From Bacteroidota bacterium (GTDB lineage Bacteria > Bacteroidota > Bacteroidia > Flavobacteriales > Weeksellaceae), in assembly GCA_023458415.1 (NCBI GenBank), contig JAEWZO010000022.1, positions 42,776-106,775 of the forward strand: a stretch of DNA of 64,000 bases. Reading direction: 5' to 3'. This document shows, one piece after another, positions 8,932 through 17,780 of this stretch. Each line of letters starts with the position of its first letter. The first letter of the stretch is position 1. Under the pieces are notes generated by a model that saw only the letters and a program-made list of their open reading frames with translations, did not search any database and was not told the DNA's origin. Both the position numbers and the translations under genes were made by a program.

Positions 8932-9651
8932 ATGACAAAACTTAGTGTAAACATCAATAAAATCGCTACTTTAAGAAATGCGCGCGGCGGCGAATTGCCA
9001 AGTGTGACTGAAGCGGCAGTTAAAATTCAGGAGTTTGGAGGGCAGGGAATTACCATTCACCCAAGACCGGACGAAAGACACATTACCAGAAAAGATGTTT
9101 ACGATTTGAAACCTTTGGTGTATACTGAATTCAATATTGAAGGAAATCCGCACCGCCTGTTTATCGATATGGTTTTAGAAGTGAAGCCGGAGCAGGTTAC
9201 GCTTGTTCCCGATGCGGATGATGCCATCACTTCAAACGCCGGCTGGGACTGTAAAAAACATCAGGATTTTCTGAAAGAAGTTATTGCCGAATTCAAAAAT
9301 GCAGGAATCCGAACTTCAATTTTTCTTGATCCGAATCCGGAAATGGTGGAATACGCCGCTTCAACAGGAACTGACAGAATTGAACTTTACACGGAAGCGT
9401 ACGCGAAGGAATATTCAACAAATAAAGTAGCCGCCATAAAACCGTATTATGAAACGGCTTTAAAAGCCACAGAGTTTGGTTTAGGAATCAACGGCGGACA
9501 CGATTTGAGCCTGGATAACTTAAAATACTTCGCTGATAACATTCCGAATCTTCTGGAAGTTTCCATTGGTCATGCTTTAATTTCAGAAGCTTTATATTTG
9601 GGACTCGAAAACACGGTTCAGGCGTACCTGAAGCGTTTGGCAAAGTGGTAG
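8932..9651 (+). CDS. pdxJ: Pyridoxine 5'-phosphate synthase
   Basis: 239 residues. PdxJ condenses 3-amino-2-oxopropyl phosphate with 1-deoxyxylulose 5-phosphate to make pyridoxine phosphate, the last ring-closing step of vitamin B6 synthesis. Signatures are SVNINKIATLRNARGG at the start (usual pattern NxNxxATLRxARG), GITIHPRPDERHI, the EFNIEG strand, and the C-terminal GINGGHDLSLDNL and SIGHALISEAL. Full length. The next ORF starts 3 bp after its stop. Confidence 0.97.
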   Translation: MTKLSVNINKIATLRNARGGELPSVTEAAVKIQEFGGQGITIHPRPDERHITRKDVYDLKPLVYTEFNIEGNPHRLFIDMVLEVKPEQVTLVPDADDAITSNAGWDCKKHQDFLKEVIAEFKNAGIRTSIFLDPNPEMVEYAASTGTDRIELYTEAYAKEYSTNKVAAIKPYYETALKATEFGLGINGGHDLSLDNLKYFADNIPNLLEVSIGHALISEALYLGLENTVQAYLKRLAKW

Positions 9652-9654
9652 TTT

Positions 9655-10056
9655 ATGGATAAATTTTGTGCAGTTTCTCCTGATGATAAGAAGGCTTATA
9701 TAGCTGATTTAGGCAAAATCCTGGTTGAAGATTACGGCAAAAAGAAATATTACAAACCCGAAGAAGTTGAACGGTCGCACAGAAAAAGCCGATGGTATGA
9801 AGGCCTCGACTTTTCATGTTGGGGTATGTCGGTTTTTTCTTCACATGAAGATTTTGACCGGCATCACCAAAACACTGGTGAAAACTGTAATTATACCGAG
9901 ATGAAAACGGAAATGCTTTCGGAAATTTCCACAGACAGTACAGATTTTTTCAGTCTTGATAATGTTAATTTTGATGCTTCCTGGCTGGATTTGAGTGCAG
10001 TGTTTGAGGGCGTAGGTGACTTCTTTTCATCCATCGATATCGGAATAGATTTATAA
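9655..10056 (+). CDS. Hypothetical protein
   Basis: 133 residues, acidic, with an aromatic, Cys/His-containing middle (SRWYEGLDFSCWGMSVFSSH, then FDRHHQNTGENCNYTEM). No signal peptide or membrane helix. The C-terminus is rich in Asp, Phe and Ser. It begins 3 bp after pdxJ and ends 8 bp before the hydrolase gene, so it is clearly inside one operon. I do not recognise a family; cytosolic protein of unknown function. Confidence 0.72.
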   Translation: MDKFCAVSPDDKKAYIADLGKILVEDYGKKKYYKPEEVERSHRKSRWYEGLDFSCWGMSVFSSHEDFDRHHQNTGENCNYTEMKTEMLSEISTDSTDFFSLDNVNFDASWLDLSAVFEGVGDFFSSIDIGIDL

Positions 10057-10064
10057 AATTATTT

Positions 10065-10865
10065 ATGGACAACATCCTTCATTCAAAAATTTACGGCGAA
10101 GACAAAACGGGAACGCCGCTTTTGGTTTTTCACGGACTTTTCGGAATGCTCGATAACTGGGGTTCTTTCGGAAAAGAATTCGGAGAGTACTTTCCTGTGC
10201 ACCTGATTGATTTGCGCAATCACGGCAAAAGTTTTCATTCTGAAGAGATGACGCATGATAGTCTGGCGCACGATATCACACATTATATGGCGCATCATGG
10301 CATTGCGAAAGCCAATCTCCTTGGACATTCTCTCGGTGGAAAAGCCGTTATGCAGTTCGCCATAAAATATCCTGTGAAAGTAGAAAAACTCATCGTGGTT
10401 GATATTTCACCAAAAGCATATCCGCCGCATCATCAGGGAGTAATTAAAGCTCTGGAATCGGTTGAACTTTCAGAAATAAAATCCCGTGGAGAAGTGGAAG
10501 ATGTGCTGAAACAGTATATTCCCGATTCGGCAACGATTCAGTTTTTAGCGAAAAATCTGTATTGGAGAGAAGATGTCGATGCTAAGAAACTGGCATGGAG
10601 ATTTAACCTGAAAACCTTATCCGAAAAATATGATCAGTTCGTTTCCAATGCTATAAAATTCGGTGTTTATAACGGACCGACTTTATTTGTTGCCGGAGCA
10701 AAATCAAATTACATTTTACCTCAGGACGAATTTCAGATCAAGCAGCAGTTTCCCAATTACAAACTGGTAAAAATCCCGAATGCCGGTCATTGGGTTCAGG
10801 CTGAAAATCCTTCAGATTTTGCCACTGCCGCTAAAAATTTTCTTTTGGATACCGCCCTCCAATAG
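10065..10865 (+). CDS. Alpha/beta-fold hydrolase (YbfF-like esterase)
   Basis: 266 residues. The fold starts with the oxyanion HG motif in VFHGLFGMLDNW, followed by HLIDLRNHGKS and the nucleophile elbow GHSLGG (Ser near residue 89). The catalytic His is in PNAGHWVQAENP. This order and the NWGSFGKEF pattern match the YbfF/PCED1-like esterase group that cleaves short acyl esters or acyl-CoA. Last gene of the mscS-pdxJ run; natural substrate unknown. Confidence 0.88.
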   Translation: MDNILHSKIYGEDKTGTPLLVFHGLFGMLDNWGSFGKEFGEYFPVHLIDLRNHGKSFHSEEMTHDSLAHDITHYMAHHGIAKANLLGHSLGGKAVMQFAIKYPVKVEKLIVVDISPKAYPPHHQGVIKALESVELSEIKSRGEVEDVLKQYIPDSATIQFLAKNLYWREDVDAKKLAWRFNLKTLSEKYDQFVSNAIKFGVYNGPTLFVAGAKSNYILPQDEFQIKQQFPNYKLVKIPNAGHWVQAENPSDFATAAKNFLLDTALQ

Positions 10866-10870
10866 CCACT

Positions 10871-10890
10871 GTTAACAGAAGTTAACAAAT
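10871..10890 (+). promoter_or_regulatory. Pho-box-like direct repeat upstream of receptor/phytase
   Basis: Two near-identical 10-bp units, GTTAACAGAA and GTTAACAAAT, lie in tandem about 70 bp before the receptor start. They contain TTAACA twice with a 4-bp spacer, which resembles the tandem TTAACA-type sites bound by PhoP/PhoB response regulators. The downstream genes (receptor, phytase) make phosphate control plausible. This is inference; GTTAAC is also a palindrome and could bind another factor. Confidence 0.45.
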
Positions 10891-10957
10891 CCGTAAATTT
10901 TACGAAACCTCTTTTCATCTTCTTCTTAATAATTTCGCGAGAATCTAAAAAGAAATA

Positions 10958-13753
10958 ATGAAAAGATTAGTGTGTTCGGTACTTTTATGTGCCTCCATGT
11001 TGGCTTTTGCGCAAACCGGAACGGTTTCTGGGAAGATTAATGATCAGAACGAAATCGCTCTTCCCGGTGCAAAAATTATCCTGAATCCCGGTAATATTTA
11101 TACCATTTCCGATTCCAATGGAAACTTTGTTTTTCTTAATGTTCCTGCCGGTAATTATACCATGACGGTGGATTATCTTGGTTACGGAACTTCCACTTAC
11201 GAAGTTTCGGTCTCCGATTCAGGAAGTTTAACCCGTAATATTGTTCTGGATCCTAAAACACAGCAGATTCAGGCGGTAAATATTATCGGTTTCGGCCGTC
11301 AAAGTCAGGCGAGAGCACTGAATACGCAGAAAAATAATCCGAATATTACAAACGTGGTTTCCTCGGATCAGGTCGGGAAATTTCCTGATGCAAACATTGG
11401 AGATGCCCTGAAAAGAATTCCCGGAATTACAATGCAGAACGATCAGGGTGAAGCCAGAAATATTATCGTAAGAGGTTTGGCTTCCGAACTGAATTCCGTA
11501 ACATTGAACGGTAACAGAATTCCTTCAGCGGAAGGAGATAACCGTAAAGTTCAGATGGACCTTATTCCTTCAGACATGATTCAGCTGATTGAGGTGAATA
11601 AAACTTTGACTTCCGATATGGACGGTGACGCGATTGGTGGTTCTGTAGAACTGAAAACCCGTACTGCACCGAATAAGGAAAGAATTTCCCTTACCACCGG
11701 TTCCGGCTACAACGGGATTCGCGATAAGTTTGCATTTACCAATTCCTTCATGTATGGAAACCGTTTTGCTGACGGAAAAATCGGTTTGGTACTGAACGGT
11801 TCCTACAATAATAACGATTACGGTTCCGATAACGTAGAAGGTGTTTGGATTCAGGATGACGACGGAAACATTTACATGGAAGAAATGGACATCCGTAAAT
11901 ACGATGTGAAACGCGAAAGAAAAAGTATCGGTGCAAATCTCGATTTCAAACTGAGCGATAAACACCGTTTAAATCTGAACGCTTTGTACAACTGGCGGGA
12001 TGACTGGGAAAACCGTTACAGACTGCGTTATACCGATATCGAAAGAAATTCTGACGGAACTTACACGGCTGAAATTCGCAGCCAAACCAAAGGCGGAATC
12101 AACGATAAAATGAATAAAGGAGCGCGAATTGAGCGCCAGATCATGCAGAATTATTCCATCGGTGGTGATCATATTCTTGGATCAAGTATCGATATGGATT
12201 GGGGTGTTTCCTACTCCAAAGCAGAAGAGCAGCGCCCAAACGAAAGATATATCGATTACCGGGTTAAAGATGTAAACTTCAACGGAAACTTTGCAGATAC
12301 CCGTTTTCCTTATCTGAAAGCTGTTACCGATCCTGCTGCAGATGAGTTCGATTTGAGAGAAATTACTGATCAGCAGGGAAATACTGCGGAAGATGAAATC
12401 ACGGCTAAACTGAATTTCAGATTCCCGCTTTCCATTATTGAAGGTCAGAAAGGACGTTTAAGAGTGGGTGGTAAAGTTAGACTGAAGTCGAAAGACCGTG
12501 TTAACGATTTCTACGAATATGAGCCTACAAGCGGTTTTATGGATAATATGTCGCAGGCAGGTCCTGTGTTTTATGGTGGAGAAAACTGGAATCCAAACTC
12601 CAACTACGTTCCGGGATATTTTGCGGGCGCAGCTTTCCTTGCAAATCTTGACCTGAGCAACGCTTCTCTTTTCGATAAGAGTCAGCTTCCTGAAGAATTT
12701 TTGGCTCTGAATTACGACGCGACTGAAAATATTTACGCAGGTTATTTGAGATGGGATCAGAATTTTTCCGATAATTTCTCCGTAATTCTTGGTGCCAGAA
12801 TCGAAAATACGCAAACGAAATACACCGGAAATATTATTGAAGATGAAGATTCTTTTGAAGGTAACAGAACAGTGGAAAACAACTATACCAACATCCTTCC
12901 AAGTGCCGCTTTAAAGTACACACCGGTACAGAATTTGGTTCTTCGTGCTGCTTTTTCAACAGCCATTGCAAGACCGAATTATTATCAGCTTTCGCCTTTC
13001 ATCAGCGTTATTCCGGATGATAACGATATTTCCGCAGGTAACCCGAATCTGAAATCAACGTACGCGTACAACTACGATTTCATGGGTGAATATTATTTCA
13101 AAAATGTCGGAATTCTTTCTGCCGGAGCTTTCTACAAAAAACTGAATGATTTCATCTACGTTTACCGCGACGGAACTTACAATGCAGATAAATTTGCACA
13201 GGATTTCCCTGGAGTTCCAAATAACCTGAACGTTGGCGAAAACTATACTTTCACCACAACCAGAAACGGTGAAACCGTTGATGTTTACGGTTTTGAAGTG
13301 GCGTTGCAGCGTCAGTTGGATTTCCTACCTGGATTTGCGAAAAACTTCAATGCGTACGTCAACTATACCTACACAAAATCTGAAGCGAAAGGAATTTACA
13401 ATGCGGATGGCGAAATGAGAACCGGTTTAATGCTTCCGGGAACTGCGCCGCATATGTTCAACGCATCACTTTCGTGGGAAAACCAAAAATTCTCAGCAAG
13501 AGTTTCTATGAACCATGCTGCGGCTTATCTGGATGAACTGGGTGGAAGCGATTTCGAAGACCGCTACTACGATAAGCAGACTTTCCTGGATTTCAATGCC
13601 TCTTATGCAGTGAAAGAATGGATGAGAATTTTCTTCGAAGCCAATAACTTAACCAATCAGCCACTGAGATATTATCAGGGTGTTGCCGACAGAACCATGC
13701 AGATGGAATATTACCAGCCGCGCTTTTCTTTCGGTCTTAAATTCGATTTCTAA
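10958..13753 (+). CDS. TonB-dependent outer-membrane receptor
   Basis: 931 residues. Signal peptide (cleavage after LAFAQ), then a carboxypeptidase-like regulatory domain (about 22-105: GTVSGKINDQNEIALPGAKI), the plug (about 115-235, with GDALKRIPGITMQNDQGEARNIIVRGL), and the 22-strand barrel to the end RFSFGLKFDF, closing in Phe as outer-membrane barrels do. The plug form resembles the Xanthomonas/Caulobacter receptor subgroup (TIGR01782-like). It takes up a bulky ligand using TonB energy. It is followed 58 bp later by a phytase, so I infer a phytate-derived inositol phosphate or related ligand. No SusD partner is present. Confidence 0.93.
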   Translation: MKRLVCSVLLCASMLAFAQTGTVSGKINDQNEIALPGAKIILNPGNIYTISDSNGNFVFLNVPAGNYTMTVDYLGYGTSTYEVSVSDSGSLTRNIVLDPKTQQIQAVNIIGFGRQSQARALNTQKNNPNITNVVSSDQVGKFPDANIGDALKRIPGITMQNDQGEARNIIVRGLASELNSVTLNGNRIPSAEGDNRKVQMDLIPSDMIQLIEVNKTLTSDMDGDAIGGSVELKTRTAPNKERISLTTGSGYNGIRDKFAFTNSFMYGNRFADGKIGLVLNGSYNNNDYGSDNVEGVWIQDDDGNIYMEEMDIRKYDVKRERKSIGANLDFKLSDKHRLNLNALYNWRDDWENRYRLRYTDIERNSDGTYTAEIRSQTKGGINDKMNKGARIERQIMQNYSIGGDHILGSSIDMDWGVSYSKAEEQRPNERYIDYRVKDVNFNGNFADTRFPYLKAVTDPAADEFDLREITDQQGNTAEDEITAKLNFRFPLSIIEGQKGRLRVGGKVRLKSKDRVNDFYEYEPTSGFMDNMSQAGPVFYGGENWNPNSNYVPGYFAGAAFLANLDLSNASLFDKSQLPEEFLALNYDATENIYAGYLRWDQNFSDNFSVILGARIENTQTKYTGNIIEDEDSFEGNRTVENNYTNILPSAALKYTPVQNLVLRAAFSTAIARPNYYQLSPFISVIPDDNDISAGNPNLKSTYAYNYDFMGEYYFKNVGILSAGAFYKKLNDFIYVYRDGTYNADKFAQDFPGVPNNLNVGENYTFTTTRNGETVDVYGFEVALQRQLDFLPGFAKNFNAYVNYTYTKSEAKGIYNADGEMRTGLMLPGTAPHMFNASLSWENQKFSARVSMNHAAAYLDELGGSDFEDRYYDKQTFLDFNASYAVKEWMRIFFEANNLTNQPLRYYQGVADRTMQMEYYQPRFSFGLKFDF

Positions 13754-13770
13754 ATATTAACCAATATCCA

Positions 13771-13806
13771 CTGAACCGGTTGTCAAACTGCCGGTTCAGT
13801 TTTTTA
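13771..13806 (+). terminator. Intercistronic hairpin between receptor and phytase
   Basis: A 9-bp perfect stem CTGAACCGG / CCGGTTCAG with an 11-nt loop is followed by T6. It has full terminator form but ends only 5 bp before the phytase ATG, leaving no room for another promoter. It probably lets only part of the transcripts through, or protects the upstream mRNA. Confidence 0.75.
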
Positions 13807-13811
13807 TTATT

Positions 13812-14867
13812 ATGAAAAATTCAAAATTATTACTGCTGTCCGCTTCTGCGTTGATTTTTTCGAGCTGTTCGGTTTTCGAAAATTTGAATGATCCCTTCAA
13901 AGGTGAGCGTTTACCTGCAACAGTAGTGACAGAAAAAACCAATCACGATACCGATGATCCTGCAATTTGGCATCATCCGACAGATTATTCCAAATCACTG
14001 ATTGTTGGAACGGATAAAGATTCCGACGGAGGACTTTTTGTTTACGATCTAAACGGAAAAATTGTCAATAAAGTCCTTAATCTGACAAGACCAAACAATG
14101 TGGATATTCAGTACGGACTGCCGTTTAAAGGTCGAAATGTAGACATCGCCGTAACCACCGAACGCGAAATGAACCGCATCATGATTTATTCACTTCCGGA
14201 AATGACGGAAATTGGCGCAATCCCTGTATTTGAAGGCGAAACACAGAACGCTCCGATGGGAATTGCATTGTACAAAAACCCGGCAAACGGAGAGATTCAC
14301 GCTGTTGTCGGAAGAAAAGAAGGACCTTCCGGAACCTATTTATGGCAATATAAACTATCTGAAAGCAACGGCAGAGTAGTCGGTGAAGTAGTGAGAAAAT
14401 TCGGAAATTACAGTGGTAAAAAAGAAATTGAAGCCATTGTGGTAGATCACGAACTGGGTTACATTTATTATTCTGATGAACAGTACGGAATTCATAAATA
14501 TTACGCAGATCCTGCGAAAGGAAACGAAGAACTTGCGCTTTTCGGGCAGAACGATTTCAAAGAAGATATGGAAGGAATTTCCATTTACAACACCGGAAAC
14601 GGAAACGGTTATATCCTGATTTCCAATCAGCAGGCGAATACATTCAACGTGTACAGAAGAGAAGGTGATGCAGGAAATCCGCATTTGCACACAAAAATTG
14701 CAGAAATCCCAGTTTCAACAAAATTCAGCGACGGTAGTGAAGTAACGGAAAAAAACATGGGAATCCGTTTCCCGAAAGGAGTTTTCGTTGCAATGAGCGA
14801 GGGAAAAACTTTCCATTATTACGATTGGAGAGAATTCCAGAAAATCATTGATGCAGCCGCAAAATAA
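13812..14867 (+). CDS. Beta-propeller phytase (3-phytase), lipoprotein
   Basis: 351 residues. Lipoprotein signal MKNSKLLLLSASALIFSSCS with Cys at about 19. Propeller-phytase signatures occur in order: THDTDDPAIWHHP-like start (read here as NHDTDDPAIWHHP), SLIVGTDKDSDGGLFVYDLNGK, RPNNVDIQYG, EIEAIVVDHELGYIYYSDEQYG, and DMEGISIYNTGNGNGYILIS. The acidic residues of these blocks bind the calcium ions used in catalysis. It hydrolyses phytate stepwise at neutral pH, here on the cell surface or periplasm. It follows the TonB receptor on the same strand; the pair is probably induced on phosphate starvation. Confidence 0.93.
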   Translation: MKNSKLLLLSASALIFSSCSVFENLNDPFKGERLPATVVTEKTNHDTDDPAIWHHPTDYSKSLIVGTDKDSDGGLFVYDLNGKIVNKVLNLTRPNNVDIQYGLPFKGRNVDIAVTTEREMNRIMIYSLPEMTEIGAIPVFEGETQNAPMGIALYKNPANGEIHAVVGRKEGPSGTYLWQYKLSESNGRVVGEVVRKFGNYSGKKEIEAIVVDHELGYIYYSDEQYGIHKYYADPAKGNEELALFGQNDFKEDMEGISIYNTGNGNGYILISNQQANTFNVYRREGDAGNPHLHTKIAEIPVSTKFSDGSEVTEKNMGIRFPKGVFVAMSEGKTFHYYDWREFQKIIDAAAK

Positions 14868-14888
14868 CTTTATTCATATTACTTTTGG

Positions 14889-14921
14889 AAACCTCGTCAA
14901 TTCGTTTTGGCGAGGTTTTTT
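14889..14921 (+). terminator. Terminator after phytase gene
   Basis: AAACCTCG / CGAGGTTT, an 8-bp perfect stem with a 14-nt loop, followed by a T tract to 14921. It closes the receptor-phytase unit. Confidence 0.8.
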
Positions 14922-14923
14922 CT

Positions 14924-14931
14924 TATATTTG
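14924..14931 (+). promoter_or_regulatory. -7 promoter element of SDR gene
   Basis: TATATTTG, a perfect TAnnTTTG, lies directly after the phytase terminator and 16 bp before the ATG at 14948. A TTG at 14907-14909 is 14 bp upstream, shorter than usual spacing. Confidence 0.6.
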
Positions 14932-14947
14932 TGTTCTATTCAAATTT

Positions 14948-15952
14948 ATGGTTTTTGTTACCGGCGCAACAGGAATTCTCGGCAGGGTAATCGTTTTGGA
15001 ACTTCTGAAGCGCGGAAAATCGGTTCGCGCAGCCAAAAGAAAAACCAGTAACCTCGATGAGGTGCGGCATTCTTTCAGTTTTTACACCGAAAATCCCGAT
15101 GATTTTTTTAATCAGATTGAATGGCTTGATGTCGATTTTGATGATATCGAATCGCTCGAAATCGCTCTCAATGGAGTAGATGAAGTCTATCACTGTGCCG
15201 CGAAAGTCAGTTTTCATCCGACAAAGCGGAAGGAAATGTTTCACACGAATATTGAAGGAACGAAAAATCTACTTTACGCATGTGAGGATTCAACGGTGAA
15301 GAAATTTCTGTTTGTCAGTTCCATGGCTGTTTTTGATGGTTTAAATGAAGAAGGACTGGTAGATGAAAATTCAGATTTCAATCCGAAGCTCGATCATTCA
15401 GATTATGCCGTTTCAAAACATTTTTCCGAAATGGAAATCTGGAGAGCCGCAGCAGAAGGTTTGGACGTCGTTATTATCAATCCGGGAATCATCATCGGCA
15501 GCGGAAACTGGAACAGCAGTAGCGGAGAACTCTTTACAAGTTTTGAAAAGTATGCGTATTCAATGAGCGGAAATTCAGCGTATGTAGACGTACGCGACGT
15601 TGCAAAAATTGCGGTGGAACTGATGGAACAGAATATTTTCAACGAGCGTTTCATTTTGGTTTCCGAAAACAAAAAATACCGTGAAATCGCAGATTATATC
15701 CGGGCAAAACTCGGTTTGGGACCATCCAAAGTTTTGGATAAATCGGTTCTGCAATTGGGTTATTTCAGCAATCTTCTGTTTGGCTGGCTTTTTCCGCGAC
15801 TTCGCATGATGAACAAAGTAAATCTCGATTCAGTAACATCGGTGAATTACGTTTCGAACGGAAAAATACGTTCCCGCCTGAATTACGGGTTCATTCCGGT
15901 GAATGAAAGCATTGATTTCCATATTAAAAATTATATTCAGGACAGAAAATAA
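14948..15952 (+). CDS. NAD-dependent epimerase/dehydratase (extended SDR)
   Basis: 334 residues from MVFVTGATGILGRV. An upstream in-frame ATG would run through the terminator and promoter, so it is rejected. The Rossmann motif is TGATGILG. The active-site Tyr-Lys is in DYAVSKHFSE and the preceding Ser in FVSSMAVF. Similar Flavobacteriia proteins are annotated as NAD-dependent epimerases or dihydroflavonol-reductase-like; substrate unknown. The next gene, acyl-CoA synthetase, starts 41 bp later. Confidence 0.88.
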   Translation: MVFVTGATGILGRVIVLELLKRGKSVRAAKRKTSNLDEVRHSFSFYTENPDDFFNQIEWLDVDFDDIESLEIALNGVDEVYHCAAKVSFHPTKRKEMFHTNIEGTKNLLYACEDSTVKKFLFVSSMAVFDGLNEEGLVDENSDFNPKLDHSDYAVSKHFSEMEIWRAAAEGLDVVIINPGIIIGSGNWNSSSGELFTSFEKYAYSMSGNSAYVDVRDVAKIAVELMEQNIFNERFILVSENKKYREIADYIRAKLGLGPSKVLDKSVLQLGYFSNLLFGWLFPRLRMMNKVNLDSVTSVNYVSNGKIRSRLNYGFIPVNESIDFHIKNYIQDRK

Positions 15953-15993
15953 AGTCAGCAGATTATGAATCTGCATTTGAATCGGACACAGAT

Positions 15994-17757
15994 ATGAACA
16001 TTACGCAATTTCTTAATACCAATACTCAAAAATATCCTTCCAAAGCTGCGATTGGCTTCAAAAAAGAGGCAGAGTGGAAAGAACTCAACTGGAAAGATTT
16101 TCGCCGCATGGTTTTCAAAACAGCCAATGCACTGAAAAACGCAGGGATTTCTGCGAATGATAAACTCGCGATTTACTCTGATAATTCTGCTGAATGGATT
16201 GTGTTCGATTTGGCTGCACTCGCTTTGGGAGCTGTTACTGTTCCGATTTACGCTACAAATAACCGCGAACAGGCCGAGTATATTGTGAATGATGCCGAAA
16301 CGAAAATGATTCTCGTTGGCGATCAGGATCAGTACGACGCGGCTTACGAAATGGTTCAGTCTAATGAATTTGTGAAACATATTATCGTCGCGAAAAAGAA
16401 AATATGGATCAAAAAAGACCGTTCCGAATATCTGGAAGATTTCATCAAGAACGCGGACGAAAATTTCGAGATCGTTGACAAAGCCGATGACGAGCTGGCT
16501 ACGCTTATTTACACATCAGGAACAACAGGTGTTCCGAAAGGTGTGATGTTGACTCACGGAAATTTCCACAAATGTATTGAAGCACACTTCGATTTTTTCA
16601 AATTCAATAATTTTGAAAATGAACATTCTCTGGCGTTTTTACCGTTAACTCACGTTTTCGAAAGAAGCTGGACGCTGCTTTCACTCTACGGCGGTGCAAA
16701 AGTTTCCTTCAACGAAAATACAAAAGCCATTGCGCACACTTTAACCGAGGTAAAACCGACAATGATGTGCGCAGTTCCAAGGTTTTATCAGAAAATTTAT
16801 GCCGGAATCAACGAAATGATGGCGACCGGTTCTCCAACCAAACAGAAAATTTTCAACTGGGCGATGAGTGTCGGTACTGAAGTTTCGGAGCTGAAAAGAA
16901 ATGGGAAAAATATCCCTTTTGGTCTCGGATTGAAAATGTCTTTGGCCAACAAGCTGGTTTTCGGGAAAATTAAAAATAAACTCGGTGGAAACCTTTGGTT
17001 TATGCCCTGTGGCGGAGCTTCTCTCTCTCCGGAGGTTACCCGATTTTTCGATGCGATGGGAATTCATATTACCGTCGGATACGGACTAACTGAAACAACT
17101 GCGACTTTAACTGCGTTTCCGTTTGTGCATTATGAACACGGAACGGCCGGAATTACTTTGGGCGATACGCAAATTAAAATCGGGGAAAACGATGAAATTC
17201 TGGCGAAAGGCAGCGGAATCATGAGAGGGTATTATAAAAAACCTGAAGAAACAGCGGCAGTTTTTACGGAAGACGGTTGGTTTAAAACCGGTGATGCAGG
17301 GAAATTTGATGAGAAAGGAAACCTTACTATTACCGACAGAATCAAAGATCTTATGAAAACGTCCAACGGGAAATACGTAACGCCGCAACCGATTGAAAAC
17401 CTGCTTTCCAACAACCAATATATTACACAGGCGATGGTGGTTGCTGAAGGAAAACCGTACGTTACGGCTCTGATTATCCCGAATTTTGAGGCCCTTCAGG
17501 AACAGCTCAAAAAGATGAATATTCCATTTACGAACTGGGAAGAAATTGTGAAACTGGATAAAATCAAAGACTTTTATAATCAGAAAATTGATGAAATTCA
17601 GAAAAGCCTGTCAGGTTTCGAAAAAGTAAAGAAATTCACGCTGATGCCTGCCGAATTTGAGGTGGGAACAGGCGAAATAACCCCGACTTTAAAGATCAAG
17701 AGAAATATCGTAGCCGAAAAATACTGCAGTCTTATCGACCAAATGTATCAGCATTAA
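15994..17757 (+). CDS. AMP-dependent long-chain acyl-CoA synthetase
   Basis: 587 residues. It activates a fatty acid as acyl-AMP and transfers it to CoA, cytosolic or membrane-bound. Motifs: P-loop YTSGTTGVPKGVM, the substrate helix GYGLTETTA, the hinge block WFKTGDAGKFDEKGNL, and ITDRIKDLMKTSNGKYVTP with the C-terminal Lys. The form with the long KWLEFGKIKNKLGG-like insert matches FAA1/FadD15-type enzymes. It ends 23 bp before mvaD. Confidence 0.93.
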   Translation: MNITQFLNTNTQKYPSKAAIGFKKEAEWKELNWKDFRRMVFKTANALKNAGISANDKLAIYSDNSAEWIVFDLAALALGAVTVPIYATNNREQAEYIVNDAETKMILVGDQDQYDAAYEMVQSNEFVKHIIVAKKKIWIKKDRSEYLEDFIKNADENFEIVDKADDELATLIYTSGTTGVPKGVMLTHGNFHKCIEAHFDFFKFNNFENEHSLAFLPLTHVFERSWTLLSLYGGAKVSFNENTKAIAHTLTEVKPTMMCAVPRFYQKIYAGINEMMATGSPTKQKIFNWAMSVGTEVSELKRNGKNIPFGLGLKMSLANKLVFGKIKNKLGGNLWFMPCGGASLSPEVTRFFDAMGIHITVGYGLTETTATLTAFPFVHYEHGTAGITLGDTQIKIGENDEILAKGSGIMRGYYKKPEETAAVFTEDGWFKTGDAGKFDEKGNLTITDRIKDLMKTSNGKYVTPQPIENLLSNNQYITQAMVVAEGKPYVTALIIPNFEALQEQLKKMNIPFTNWEEIVKLDKIKDFYNQKIDEIQKSLSGFEKVKKFTLMPAEFEVGTGEITPTLKIKRNIVAEKYCSLIDQMYQH

Positions 17758-17780
17758 AATGCACACTTTGCGTTAAAAAT

